The translations under genes and the position numbers were made by a program. The notes below the pieces were generated by a model. It saw nothing but the letters and a program-made list of their open reading frames with translations, did no database searches and was not told the DNA's origin. From the NCBI GenBank assembly GCA_902806575.1, contig CADCXD010000010.1:1-64000 (forward strand): 64,000 nucleotides of DNA, written 5' to 3'. Origin of the DNA: Jackrogersella multiformis. Lineage: Eukaryota; Ascomycota; Sordariomycetes; Xylariales; Hypoxylaceae. Of this stretch, positions 1 through 13,400 are shown in pieces (the first letter of the stretch is position 1; each line of letters starts with the position of its first letter).

Positions 1-17
1 GATTACGTTAAATACTT

Positions 18-290
18 TATTTATTTATTAAAATAAATAATCGTTAAGGAAAGAAAAAATTAAAATTATAAATATATACGCTTTTTTTAATTATATATTT
101 TAAAATATATTTATAATTAATATATTTATTATAATAAAATTTAGTTTTATTTTTAATAATAATAATAAATTTTATATTAAAATATTATATATATTTATGT
201 TAAATTAGTTTTTTTTATAAAATATTTATATTTTCTTTTTTAATAAATTTTTTAAATTTTTTAATTTTAATATTACGTTATATTTTTTTA
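18..290 (+). repeat. Left copy of repeat R1 (5' segment)
   Basis: This segment resembles 20,091-20,261 on the same strand. Both carry a run of TTTATTTATTTATTAAAA followed by AATAAATAAT, then AAAATATTATATATATTTA and a TTTTATAAAATATTTATA stretch in the same order. The left copy has roughly 70 extra bases. Together with 1,281-3,085 it suggests that 1-3,085 and 20,091-26,440 are two diverged copies of one element. Confidence 0.55.
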
Positions 291-1280
291 AAACATTATT
301 TTTTATTAAAAAATTAAATTTATTGTTTATGTATTATTTTTTTTAAATATAATTAAAAATTTACCTTTAATTTTTATAATTAATTTTTTTAAAATTATTA
401 TATATATATATATATTTATTTATTTAATTTAAATATTTTATAATTTTTATTTAATTTTTTAATTATATTTTATTTACTATTTAATTAAATGCGATAATAT
501 TTATATATATTATTTATTTTTAAATAAAATAAGCGTTAATAATTTGTTTAATTTTAAATTAAAGTTTTATCGCTTATTTTGTTTTTTAAAATAATTATAA
601 AATTTTAAATTTTATATATTTATTAACGTATATATATTTAAAATAATTAAGTTTAATATTAAATATTTTATAATATTTTAAATATATACGTTTTTTTATA
701 ATTAACGATTTATTATTAAAAACCGAAAAATAAAATATAAAGATTTTAAATTTATTTATTAAATATTTTTTTATTAAAAAATAATTATTTATTTTTAAAA
801 AGTTATCTTTTTATAATTTTTTTTGTTTTATTTATATTTAATTTTATTTTATTTAATCGTTTTTAATAAAAGTAAAAACGATTATTATAATATTTATTAT
901 TAAAACGATTATAAATATCGTAATTATATTTATAATTATAACGATAATAACCTTATCGGTTATTACTTTAATATTTGTTATTTTATTTATTATGATTTTA
1001 ATTATAATTTTAATCGTAATTATTATTACGATATTTCTTTTAATTATAATTATTAATATTATAATCGTTTTATTATTAATTATAATTATTTTATTAATTA
1101 TATTTATTATTATAACGGTTTTAATCGTTTTAATATATTTTTAATTAATCGGTATAAAATATTATATTATGATAATTACAATAAATAAGTTAAATATTTT
1201 TAAATAATTTAATATCGTTTAAAAAATTATTTTGTATAAATATATTATTAAATATTATATAAAGTTTAATATTAATTTTT

Positions 1281-3085
1281 TATTTTTTATTTTTTATTTA
1301 AATACTTAAAATAAGTATGTATAATTATTATAATTAACTTTAAATTAATAATATTTTAAATTTTAAATTTTAAATTTATAATTAATTTAAATATTCAATA
1401 ATTAAATTTTAATAAATATATTTTTAACGTAAAGTTTTAATATTTTTTTAATTTCTTTAAAGAATATTAAAACTTTTAATTTATAAATTTTATATTAATT
1501 AAATAATGTTTTAGAAATATATTTTATATCGTTTGATATTTTTTATTTTTTTTCGATAAATACTTAATTTATTTATTAATTTTATAAATTTTTATAAATT
1601 AATTTATAAACATTACTTTTAATTTTTATAGCTTTTATAAATTTTTAATAACTTATTTAAATAAAGTTTATTTATTTATAAATATTACGTTAATATGTAT
1701 AATTATTTTTAATAAAAATTTATTTATTATTATAAAATTATTTATATTTATTATAAAATAATTAATATTAATTAATAACTTATTTTATTTTTTTATAATT
1801 ACATAAATATTAAAAGGTTATTAATTAAATCGTTAAATAATTCGGTAATAACTTAATATTTAATTATAAATAAAATTATAACTTATTTTATAATATATAT
1901 TTAAAATTTATATAAAAGATTTATAATTTAATTATATATTTTTATTATAAAAAAGAATATAATAAATAAACATATAATAAATAATATTAATTTAATTATT
2001 TATAATTAAATCTTTTAATATAAAATTAATAATATAAATAAATTAACTTATAAATTAAATATAAACGTTAAAATAATTATTAAATAACTTAAAGTAATTA
2101 TTAATATTATTATAAATTATATTTTTACGTTATAAATTAATAAAAATTATAATAACGTTAATAATATTAAAAAATTAAAAAATTAAAAAATTTAATAATT
2201 AATTAAGTTAATTAATATTAAGTTAATAAATAAAAAGTTAATATTTAAATAAGAACTTTTAAATTTAATAAAATAAATTATAATATAACTTTTAACGTTT
2301 TATTAAATATTTATTAAAAATTATAAAATAACGCTTTTATTATTAAATTTTGTATAATATAAAACCTTTATATTAATAAAAAGATTAATTTTACATTTAA
2401 TAATATATTTATGTAAAGTAATAAATTATTTATACGTAATTAATATAATCTTTATATTATTTAAATGTTTCGATAATTATAAATAAAAGTAATAATTTAT
2501 AAAATGTTATTATTATTAAAGTTTAAAATTATAAAAAAGATTTTTTTTTAATCGATTAAAAAAGCTTAATTTTATTAAAGTAACGTTAATATGTAAATTA
2601 TAATATTATAAAAAAATAATAACGTAATTAAATTCGATTAATAATAAAAGAAAAGTAAAAATTATTAAGTAATAAAAAAAATAAAGTAACGAAAAGTATA
2701 GTTATAAGGTATTTAATGTTTAATATTATTTAAAGTTTAATTATATATAAAGTTTAATAATGTTTAAGGTTTAATAATTATTAATTAAATTTTTATTACG
2801 GTTATTTATTGCGATTAATTAATTTTGAGTTTTTATTAATTAATTAAAAGTTTAATTAATTTGACGGTAAGGTATAAATTATTACGATATAACGAAAGCG
2901 AGGTATTATTATATATTATATATTAATAAGTTAAAATAAAAGTTTTAAAATAATTATTATTTTAAAAAATAAAAATAAAGTTAATATTGTAAAGTAAAGT
3001 TAATAAATATAAAGTATGGGTTATTTTTAACGTATGAGTTATTACTTTAAATATAAACTATTTAATTATAGCTTTTTATAATTTC
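1281..3085 (+). repeat. Left copy of long direct repeat R2
   Basis: Colinear with 24,389-26,440 on the same strand for about 1.8-2.0 kb. Shared landmarks include the TTTTTTATTTAAATA start, a TTTATATTAATTAAATAAT segment, the ACGATATAACGAAA motif near 2,883, an alternating TATTATTATATATTATAT tract near 2,905, and GTTATTTTTAACGTAT near 3,020. Differences are mostly C/T and G/A. This copy keeps more G and C near 2,880-3,060 and is therefore the less mutated one there. It is probably a dead transposon with its coding capacity erased. Confidence 0.7.
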
Positions 3086-5298
3086 GTTATATTTTTTAAT
3101 TTTTATTAAAAGAAAAAGAATATAATATTTAAAAAAGTTATTTAATTTATAATTAAACCGCGTATTTATTAATAAAAAATTAAAAAATAAGTTAAATAAT
3201 TATTAATTAAATTTTAATAACGAAAAAAATTAAAAGAATTTCGATAATAAAATAAATAATAATCGATTAAAGTCTGGAAAATGAAATATATTAATAAATA
3301 ATAATTAATTTAATAATAATATAAGTATAAACTTAAATAATAATAATTAATTTAATAACGATATAAATATAAATTTAAACGATATTTTTTTATTAAATTT
3401 AATTAAAATAATATATTAAAATAACTTTAATATTATGAATAATATTATTAAAAAAACTTTTAAAAAATGTTAATTAAATATTAAAATATAATATTAATTT
3501 ATTAACTTTTAAAATAATAATAAATTAAGTTAACGAGTTGATTTAAGTTATTAAAAATATAAATTTAATAAAATTAAATGAATTTATATTTATATTTATA
3601 TAATGAGTTTTAATTATTATAAATTTATAAATGTAAAATAATTAAAAAAAATATTATTTTATTTAAATTAAGCGATAAAATAAATGTTAAGTTATAATAT
3701 TTATTAATTTAAGCATAAAAAAATAATATAAACTTTTAGTTAATAAATATTTAATATTAAAATAAATTTTATATAATATAATAAAAGTAAAATTAATCTT
3801 TTTATAAATTATATAATGAGTGAAATATAATATTTAAATAATTAAAAAGCGCTGGTTTTTATAAAAAGACTTTTAAGTGTTTAATTATTTTTATAAATTA
3901 TAATTAAAGCTTTAATATTATTTTATACGTAATATTATTGTAATAAAAAACGTTTTTACGTTATTATAAAAAGCTAAATAAATTTAAAATATATAAAATT
4001 ATATATAATTTAAGAAATATTAATGATTTAACTAATAAATGTTATTTAATATTTTAATAAATAACGTATATTTAAAAAATTAATAAAGGCGAATATTAAA
4101 TTTAAATAATTATTAACTAAATTATAATTTAAGATAATTTTAAGATTTTAATAAATGTTTTTATTAAAACTATAAATAAAAACGATATTTTGCTTTTATA
4201 TATAAGTAAAAATAAAACCTTAATAATTTTCTTTTATTAAAAACGGTTAAACGTTATATTAAAATAAATATTATAACGATTTAATTTAATAATTATTATT
4301 ATTATTAAAAACCTTTATTTAAAATTATTAATAAAAAGATAAATAAAACGATTTAAATAATAAAAGGTATAATATTAATAAAAAATTAAAAGATTAATTA
4401 AAATAAATATATATATTTATTTTATTTTAATAAAAGATTTTTAAACGTATAAAATAAAGTTATCGTTTTATGGTTATATTATTATAATTAATAAAAAGAT
4501 TACGAAATTTAAAGTATAAAAAAATATAAATATAAAAGCCGGAATAAATATAATTTATAAAGATTTTACGAAAAAAAGGTTTAAATAAGTTTTTATTGTT
4601 TTATTAAACCTTATCGGTTTAAGCGAAAATTATTTTAAATATTTTAAAACTTACTTTATTTTTTAAAAAATAACGGATAATTAAAATAAAATATAATTAA
4701 TTAAATTATTTATTATTATTATTTAATATGATTAATAAGTTGTTAACTTTTTTATATTTTAATTAATGATAAATTAATTAAAGATTATTTTATATATGGT
4801 AATTTATTAATAAAAATTTAAGTTTTATATTAAGTTTAATCCGGAAAAGTTTATTAATTTAATTTTTAATAAAAAGTTTACGTATATTATTAAATTACTT
4901 AAGATTATTTTAAAATGTTTATAATAAATTGAAAATAAAAAAACTTTTCATATTTTTTAATATTAAATATATTATCGATTTAATAAAAGATTTTATATTT
5001 TTATATATTCTTATATATTTTATATTAAAATTATAATAAAAGAAATTATAAATATATTTAAAATAACTTTATTATTAAATATATTTGGTATTTTTAAATT
5101 AATATTAAAGTTTTTATTTTTTTAATTTAAAAAAAATAGTAAACTTTAATTATATATTAATTATTAAAGCTTTAATTAAATTATTATAAAGAATTAATAT
5201 TTTTTATTTTTTATATTAAAAATTATAAATTAATTTAACTTTATTAAAAAAAAATTTAAATTAAGTTTTCGTAGCGTTTATTATTAAATTTAAATTTT

Positions 5299-5469
5299 TA
5301 ATACGGATTTTATAAGGTATATTTTAATATATAAAATTAATGGTTTCTTCGTTATTTTAAAACGAATAAAAAATATGATAAAAACTAAAAGTCTTTATTT
5401 TATTTATTTAATTTAAGGTATAAGGTATATATTTTTATTTAATATAAAAACCTTTATAAGGTCGCATTA
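5299..5469 (+). mobile_element. MITE-like element, copy A
   Basis: 171 bp unit found four times in the block. It starts TAATACGGA and ends AAGGTCGCATTA. The reverse complement of the end (TAATGCGACCTTATAAGG) matches the start of the family (TAATACGGACCTTATAAGG), so the element has ~19 bp terminal inverted repeats, each containing the palindrome ACCTTATAAGGT. No coding capacity. The outer TA may be the target duplication, as in Tc1/mariner-type elements, but TA is uninformative in this background. RIP has altered the left repeat (GATTTTATAAGGT) while the right end keeps TTTATAAGGTCGCATTA. Confidence 0.7.
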
Positions 5470-6904
5470 ATTTTTTAAAACAATTAATAAACGTTTATAT
5501 TTTAAATATATTACGAGTAATTTAAATATATAATTATATTTTTTAAATTCATTAACGTTTTAATATTTTTTAAGCTTATATATATAAAGTTTTAAATAAG
5601 TTAATAAATATTATTTATATAATTTATTTTAATAATTTATAAATAATTACGTAAGTATAGTTTATTTATTAAATTATTAAAATATAATTTTTTTTAAAAA
5701 AAGATTAAATTTTATAAGTTTATAATAATTATTAAAAAAATGAAAATAATTTTTTATTAAAAATTTATTATTAGTTATTTAAAAATTATAAAATTAATTA
5801 TAAAATTATTATAAAATAAAAAACGAACGAAATTATGTTAATGGTTTATTAAAATAAAAATAATTTTTAATAAATTATAAAAAACGTTTTATTTTATAAT
5901 TATATTTTAATATTAAAACTTTTAATTAAAAATTAAAGTTAAAATAAATACGTTTTAAAAGGTTATATTTATAATTTTATTATAAAAATATAATATTAAT
6001 TAAAAGCTAGTTGTTTTTTAATTATAAAAATTAACCGATATAAAATTATATTAATATATTAATTAATAAAAAAAGATTTATTATAAAAAAAATAAAATAT
6101 TAACATTATTATTTAAAAAAATAGAAATTTTATTTATTATTTTAACGGATTATAAATCGTTAAAAATATTATAATAATATTAATATATAATTTATAAAAC
6201 CAATTAACTTATTAAGTTTATAAATTATTATAATTTAATTTTAAGTTTAAATATTAATTAAACATTATGAACTTTATTAATAAATTATTAAAAAGATTTA
6301 ATATAAGAATATTATTTTAAATTTAATAAAAAAATTAAAGCTTATTAATAAATTATTAATTAAAACGATAATTATTATAATAAATCTTTAAATTGTTGAA
6401 AAAAATACGTTTTAATTTAAAGTAAAAATTTTTAATAAAATATTAAAATATAAAAGCTTTAAAAATATTAAAAAAAAAGTTTAAGTTATATAAAACCTAA
6501 ATAAATTATAAAGGTTATATTAAAATATTAACGTTATAAATAAAATATTATTTTAATTAAAAAAAAGTAATAATTTTTATTCTTATTTTATATATAAATT
6601 AAAAATAATTATAAAAGTTTAAATTATTACGTTTATTTAAATAAAAATTAAGTTAAAATATTTTAAATAATCTATATAAAACGAAAAATTAACGTTTAAA
6701 ATTATTTAAATAAATTATTTTAAAATAAAAAATATTATAAAATAAAAACTTTTAAAGTTAATATTTTAAAATAAAGTAAATAAAATATAAATTAATTAAA
6801 AATAACGTAATAATTTAATATGTAAAAATATTATAAATATAATTTTAAAATAATATATTTTAAAAATAATAGTTATAACGATAATAAAAAGTTATTAAGT
6901 TTAT

Positions 6905-7074
6905 TAATATAAGCTTTATAAAATATATTTTAATATATAAGATTAATGGTTTATTTATTGTTTTAAAATAAACGAAAAATAAAATAAAAATTAAAAGTTT
7001 TTATTTTATTTATTTATTTTAAGATATAAAATAAAATTCTTTTTTAATATAAAAGATTTTATAAGGTTATATTA
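6905..7074 (+). mobile_element. MITE-like element, copy B (most degraded)
   Basis: 170 bp relative of copy A in the same orientation. It starts TAATATAAGCTTTATAAA and ends ATAAGGTTATATTA. The interior keeps the family order: AATATATAAGATTAATGGTT, a TTTTAAAATAAACG segment, then AAAAGTTTTTATTTTATTTA. Almost every G and C of the terminal repeats has become A or T. It lies 1.6 kb from copy A, which could also suggest short LTRs, but the termini are inverted repeats rather than TG...CA. Confidence 0.6.
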
Positions 7075-8036
7075 AAATGCCGGGGTATAATTATTTTTAT
7101 CGTTTTTAATAAGTATTATTTTTAAAATTATTAATAATAAACTTTTACTTTTATTTATTTTTAATAATTTACGGCTTTTTTCTTATTTTTTAATTAATTT
7201 TTATAAACTTTTAAAATGTTTTTTAATAATTTATAAAAAAAATTTATATTTATAAAATTTTTTTATTAAGTATTTAAAATTATTCTTTATTTAATTAAAT
7301 TTATATCTTAATACGATTTTAGTTTTATATATTAAGTTATTTTTATCGTTTTAATTTATTTTAATTAACTTTAAAAAAAAGAATTATTTTTTTAAAATTA
7401 AGGAAATAATTAAGTAAATATAATTTTTTTAATTATTTATAAATTTACGCGTTATTAAGAAAACTTTTTAAAAAGTTGGTTTAAGAGATAATATTCCTTA
7501 TAAAGTTATAAATAAACTTTTTATTTTATTACGAATTTTTAAGTTATATATTTTTTATTATATTATTATTTTACTTTTATTATCGTAAAGTTTATAACGA
7601 GTTTTACGTTATAACGTAAATACTTTTATATAAAGCGAATATTTATAAAAAATTTAATATTTATATTAATTAAAACGTTTAAAAGTTTTAAAAGTTTAAA
7701 ACCGAAAAGTTATTTATAACGTATAAATTAAATGGTTTTAAAATATACGTTATTAAGTATTTATTAAAAAAACGATAATAAGTTAATTTAATTTAAATTT
7801 AAATTTATAAAGTAATAATAACAAATAACGATTTTTATCGTTTAAATTTTTTACTTAAAAAGTCCGTTTATTTAAAAATAATAAACGGTAATTATAAGTA
7901 AATAAGTTTCGAATGTTTTTTATAATTTTATTTAAAAAAAAAATTTCAGATTTTTTAATTTATTAATATTAATTACGTTACAAAAGTTATAATTTAATCT
8001 TTAATAAAATACTTTTTATTTTCGGGGATAAATATT

Positions 8037-8243
8037 TATAAAGAACTATTAAAATAATTAAGTAAAGTAATTAATTAAACGTTATATTATTTAATTTAAT
8101 ATAAGGTTATTTTAAAAAATAATTATTATAAAAAACTTTAAATTCTTTTTTAGTTTTAAAATCCCCTTTAAGCCTTATAATTAATTAACGTTTAAACCTT
8201 TATTATAAAGCTTTTATAACGCTTTTATTATTCCTTTATATTA
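8037..8243 (+). repeat. Left terminal direct repeat
   Basis: Matches 10,191-10,410 in order: ATTAAAATAATTAA, GTAATTAATTAA, TTAATTTAAT, AATAATTATTATAAAAAAC, then AGCCTTATAA, TTTTATAACGCTTTTATTA and TTCCTTTATA. Differences are mostly C/T or G/A, for example AATTAATTAACG here against AATCGATTAACG in the right copy. Confidence 0.75.
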
Positions 8244-8509
8244 TTTTTTCTTTTTTCTTTTTTAATTATTAATCTTTAATAATTTTATATATAAGTAAGT
8301 AAATAACTTTAAATATATATTCGTTAATAATTTATATTAAATATAAGGAAATTTTATTTTAAAATAAAATTTATAAAGTATTTATATAATACGTTTTTTA
8401 TTAACTTTTTATTATACGTTCGTTAACTTTATCTTTTTATATAATATTATCGTATATAAAATAATTTTTTAATTTTTTATAATTTATAAATCTTTACCGG
8501 GTAATTATT

Positions 8510-9060
8510 TATAATATCGTTAATTTTTTTTTAAATTTTGCCGGTTACTTTATAATTTAAACTTTTTATTTTTCGACCGTACGTTATAAGCTTTTTTCTT
8601 CCGGTTATTTATTATATTTTATATTTTATAATTATTTATTATATATTTTATTTTATTTTTTAATTATATATTATAAATTCTCCGGTTATACGTCGTTTAT
8701 TTTTTATAACTTTATTTTTTATCGGTTACTTTTTTTTAATTATTTTATTATATATTTTTTATTTTTCGGTTACTTTATTATATACTTTTTTCTTTTTTAA
8801 CTTTACGTCGTATTTTACACTTTTCGGTTATTTACCGCGTGCTTTTCGTTTTTCGGTTATTCGCCGTATTTATTATTCCCGGTTATTTATTATACTTTTC
8901 GTTTTTCGGTTATTTATCGTATTTTTTTAATTATATTTTATATATTTATATATATTTTTTAATTACTTATTAAGCTTTACCTTTTTTTAAATATATACCG
9001 CATAATATTTTTTTATTCTTTAATTATATACCGTAAACTTTCCGGTTATACGTTATATAT
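8510..9060. repeat. Degenerate tandem array with CGGTTA core
   Basis: CGGTTAYTTAT or CGGTTATACG recurs roughly every 30-70 bases, separated by TTTTT-rich runs such as CTTTTCGTTTTTCGGTTA. The best preserved stretch is near 8,818-8,920, where ACCGCGTGC and CGCCGTA survive. The + strand is pyrimidine-rich throughout. It looks like a mutated minisatellite; unit length cannot be fixed by eye. Confidence 0.55.
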
Positions 9061-9495
9061 AAATCTTTATACTTTTTTCCTTTTTTTTTAAAAAATGTTA
9101 TTTTTTAAAAGTAAAGCTTAATTTAATTATTTTTCGCTTTCGTTTCGTTATATTTTATAAAAACTATTACTTAAATAATTATAAACCGTCGTTTTTAAAA
9201 TTATCGTTCTAATAATTATAAATTATTATATTTTCGCGGTATACTTATAAAGCTTTCGAGGTTATTATTATATAATACGTAAGTAAAATACATTTTTTTA
9301 TTATTATATTTTTTTATAATTAAAGTATAACGTTACACTTACATTTTACCTTTAAAAGTTATCGTTATTTAAAAATATATAAACTGTAATTCTTTTATTT
9401 TTTACTCGTTATACGTTTATAAAATATTATCCCTTTTAAGCTTTTATTTTATTACAGCTTTTACCTTTACCTTTATAAAGCTACCGTTATTATCT

Positions 9496-9605
9496 CGTTA
9501 AAAGTTATCCTTTTATCTCGTTAAGCGTTACCACTTTTATCTTATTAAAATTATCCCTTTTATTCTATTAAGCGTTACCGCTTTCGTCTCGTTAAAAATT
9601 ATCTT
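9496..9605. repeat. Degenerate 23-24 bp tandem repeat
   Basis: About five units alternate between two forms, TCTCGTTAAAAGTTATCC and TCTCGTTAAGCGTTACC, each followed by CTTTTA-like spacers. Alternation of A-type and B-type units suggests a ~47 bp higher-order unit. A related but looser repetition (CTCGTTATACGTTATCGTTATAA) continues to about 9,860. Confidence 0.6.
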
Positions 9606-10190
9606 ATTTAAATCGTTTATTTATTATGCGTTTAATTTTTAATAAAACTTTTATTATGTTACGCTTTATTATCGTTTTATAAAGTTAATTTATTAAGTAT
9701 TATCCTTATAACCTCGTTTTTTATCGTATATTTATTTACTCGTTATACGTTATCGTTATAAGCTTATTTTTTCGTTAAACTTTATTTTATTATTATTATA
9801 AAATATTATTCGCTCGTTATATATTATCGTTATAATCTCGCTTTTTAATAAAATACTTATTTTCGTTAATATTATTAACTTATTTACTTTATTTTTTTTA
9901 ACGTTTATTATTATTTATTTAATTAATAAAATTATTATTATAATTAAATTATTAATAACTTTTTTATAACTTTTTTAAAAAATAAAAATAAAATTTTATA
10001 ACTTATTATTTTTATTATAACTTAATTAACGATTCATTAACGCTTTATTAACGTTTAATTAATTAATTATTATTATTAAATTTAACTTTTTATAACTTTT
10101 TATCGTTTATACGTATTTCGGTTAACGTATTTTCACGTATTAATCGCTTATTACTCGTATTATTTATATAATAATATAAAACTTAAAAAA

Positions 10191-10410
10191 TATAAAGGAT
10201 TATTAAAATAATTAAATAAGGTAATTAATTAACGCTTTAAGCGTTATACTACTTAATTTAATGTAAGATTATTTTAAGAAATAATTATTATAAAAAACTT
10301 TAAACTATCCTTTTTTTTTAATTTTAAAATCCTTTTTAAGCCTTATAATCGATTAACGCTCGAACTTTTATCGGAAAACTTTTATAACGCTTTTATTATT
10401 CCTTTATAAT
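10191..10410 (+). repeat. Right terminal direct repeat
   Basis: Second copy of the repeat at 8,037-8,243, about 13 bases longer because it contains a small palindrome AACGCTTTAAGCGTT near 10,230 where the left copy has AAACGTT. It retains more G and C than the left copy, so the two have been mutated to different degrees. Confidence 0.75.
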
Positions 10411-13400
10411 ATTATCTTTTTAAAAATTAAATATGAAATTAATATTAAAACGTTATAAATATGGTAACATTTTTTATCGCTTTTGAATTATTATAAAGTT
10501 TTTTTATTATTTATTTTAAAAAGTTTTAAACCGAAGTGTATTATAATAATACGTATAAATAAAGGGTTTTTAAATCGTATAAGTTAATAATTATTTATTA
10601 ATTTAATTTACGAGGTTCGATTTAATTAATAACCGGTATAATATTAAAAGTATTTTTTAACGAAATAAGATTTTTATTTAAAGGCGTAACTTTTTAAGTT
10701 TTTTATTATGCGATTTTATTTAAAATAATGTTTATTATTATACGTATTTTTAATACTTTTTAAATTATCGAGTAAAAAATGTATAAGTAACGTTTATTAT
10801 CATAAGCGACGTTATATAATAAATTATTAATAATTTTAAATAAATAACCGGGTTATAAAAATTATTTATAAAATTATTATTAATGTTTTTAATATTTATT
10901 ATAATTATAAAAAGCTTTATATTCTTTTTATATATTTATTTAAATTATTACTTAAGGAAATTATTTATTACGGTTTTTATAACCATATATACGTGGTCGA
11001 AAATTACGGGTTTATTTAATTTATTAATGCCGTGGTTTATATTTTTTATATTTTAAAATATTTTTAAACGATTTAACGTATTAAATATAAAGTTTAATTA
11101 TTTAAGTAAATGGTAAATTTATATAACGTATTACGATAAATATATAAACGAATTAATTAATTATTAATTAACGCGATTTATAAAAAATATATTTAAAATA
11201 ATTTTATTTATAATTTCTTTATTATAATATAATTTATTAAAATAATAATTATAATTACGGATAATTAAATTATAATTTAAAGCTTTTTTATTATTTATAT
11301 AAAGTAAATTATTTTTAATTTCGATAAATTATAACGTATTTTTATTTTAAATAAATATCGGTTAAAAAATATAATTAATTAAATTTATTAAGCGGGAATA
11401 ATTTTTTTTAACGTTTATATAAAGTTATTTTTAAATGAAAAATTATTGTGTTAAATTTTTATTCGAACGATTTATTTATTTATAATAAAAAAAGTTTTAA
11501 AGTGTTTTAAAAGATATTAATTTAACGTTAATAAAATTATAATAAATTAATTAATAATACATTTTTTTAAAGTAGTTATTTTATATTTATTTCATTTATT
11601 TTTTTATAAAAAAGATCGTTTTATATTTTTAAAAAAGTTTTATAAGTTAAATGTAATACGAGATAAACGTTTAAAAGAAGCCGGTTACGTTTAAATATTA
11701 TTTAAAGGCTTTTAATTATTAAGGAAAAGTAAAATCTTAAATTATAAATAAGTAATTTTTAATTATAAATATATTGAAAGCGTTAATTTAAACGCTTAAG
11801 AATTTTACGGATAAATATTTTAAAAAGGATTTTTTTAAAGATATAAAAATTCTTTTTTTATTAAAAAGGTTAAATATTAATTTTAAGTAAATAAGGTATT
11901 TTTTAACGGAATTTAAAAAGATTATAATATTATTAATAAATGTTTTAATATATATTATATATAAATGAAATAATTTATTTATACATTTTTAAACGTATAT
12001 TATTAAAAAATTACGAAATTTTATTAATGTAATTATAAATCGTTTTAAACTTTTATAAGTTATTATTATAAAACGGTTATAAAAGTTTTTATATATTAAA
12101 AATTAATAAAAAAAAGTTATTATATCGATTATGGTAATATAATATTTTTTTAAAAAAAAACGATATATTATATAATAAATATTAAATAAATAAAAAGGTT
12201 AAATTTATTAATTTATTTTGTATAATTTTATTTATATAAAACGTTATACGTTTTATTTAAGATTTTTTTATTTTTTTTATTTAAAAAATAATTCTTAAAG
12301 TTAAATATTTAATTTTATTATTTATTTAATTATTTTTAAAAATATATATAATTTTTTAATCTTTTGATAACGATAAGAAAAAGTTAATAAGGTTTATTAA
12401 TTATATAATAAATATATTTTTTTAATATATATATATATATTATTTAAAATAATATGTTTAAATAAATTTATAGGTTTTTTAATTTTAAGGGTAAAATATA
12501 TATCGGGGATTCTTAGTTTTAAGTTTTTTTTAATAATGTTTTTTAAAGCGATATTAATAACTTTTATAATTTTTAAATTATAGTAAATATAAATATTTAT
12601 TAATAAAGTAAGGTTTAATTTATTTAATACGTTAATAATTAATTTTATAAAGTTTATTTTATATATTAAAAAAACGATATCAATAATTATTATTATAATA
12701 ATTAAGGTTATAATAAATTTTACGTTTACGTGAATATATAAAGGTTCTAAGGTTTTATTTATTAATATACGTTTAAAAAAGGGAATAAATATTATAAACG
12801 TTATAACGTTTACGTTATCGAACGTATTATTATTTATTAAAGATATAACGATAAAATTTATATTTAATGATATACTTATTATTAAAGGAATTAACGTGGC
12901 GGTAAAAAAAATATTAATAACGGCGATTATAATAAAAGTTTTAATCGTAAATAATTAAAAATTAATATAATATTTTTATTAATATTTTTTATAATTATTT
13001 TAACGTAAAAACTTTTTAAAATTTTTATAAAATTTTTAAAGTATTTTTAATTATTATTATACGTAAACCTTTTACGTTTATAATAATAGTTATTTTATAT
13101 TATATATTATTATAAAATAAAAGTTTTAATTAAATAGTAAAAGTTTATAATTTATAAATATATAAATATTTTATATAAGGATAATTATTATTTTTTATTT
13201 ATTTATTATTTTACGAATGTATATATAATTATAAATTTATATTTTAAAAGTTATTTTAAAGTTATTTAATTTTATAAAGGATATTATTTAATTTTTATAA
13301 TAAATATTTACTTTATATAGTTTAAATAAATTATTATTAATTAATAAATTAAGCTTTATTTTTATTTTATTATTTTTACCGGTTCTTAAAGTATAAAAAA

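Larger units (their letters stand above)
8037..10410 (+). mobile_element. Possible non-autonomous element bounded by direct repeats
   Basis: A ~2.4 kb unit with ~207-220 bp direct repeats at 8,037-8,243 and 10,191-10,410. The interior is visibly richer in G and C than the rest of the block and consists largely of degenerate tandem arrays with no reading frame. Terminal direct repeats around a non-coding core fit a TRIM- or LARD-type LTR derivative. No clear TG...CA ends, primer-binding site or target duplication can be read after so many mutations, so the class is an inference. Confidence 0.5.
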
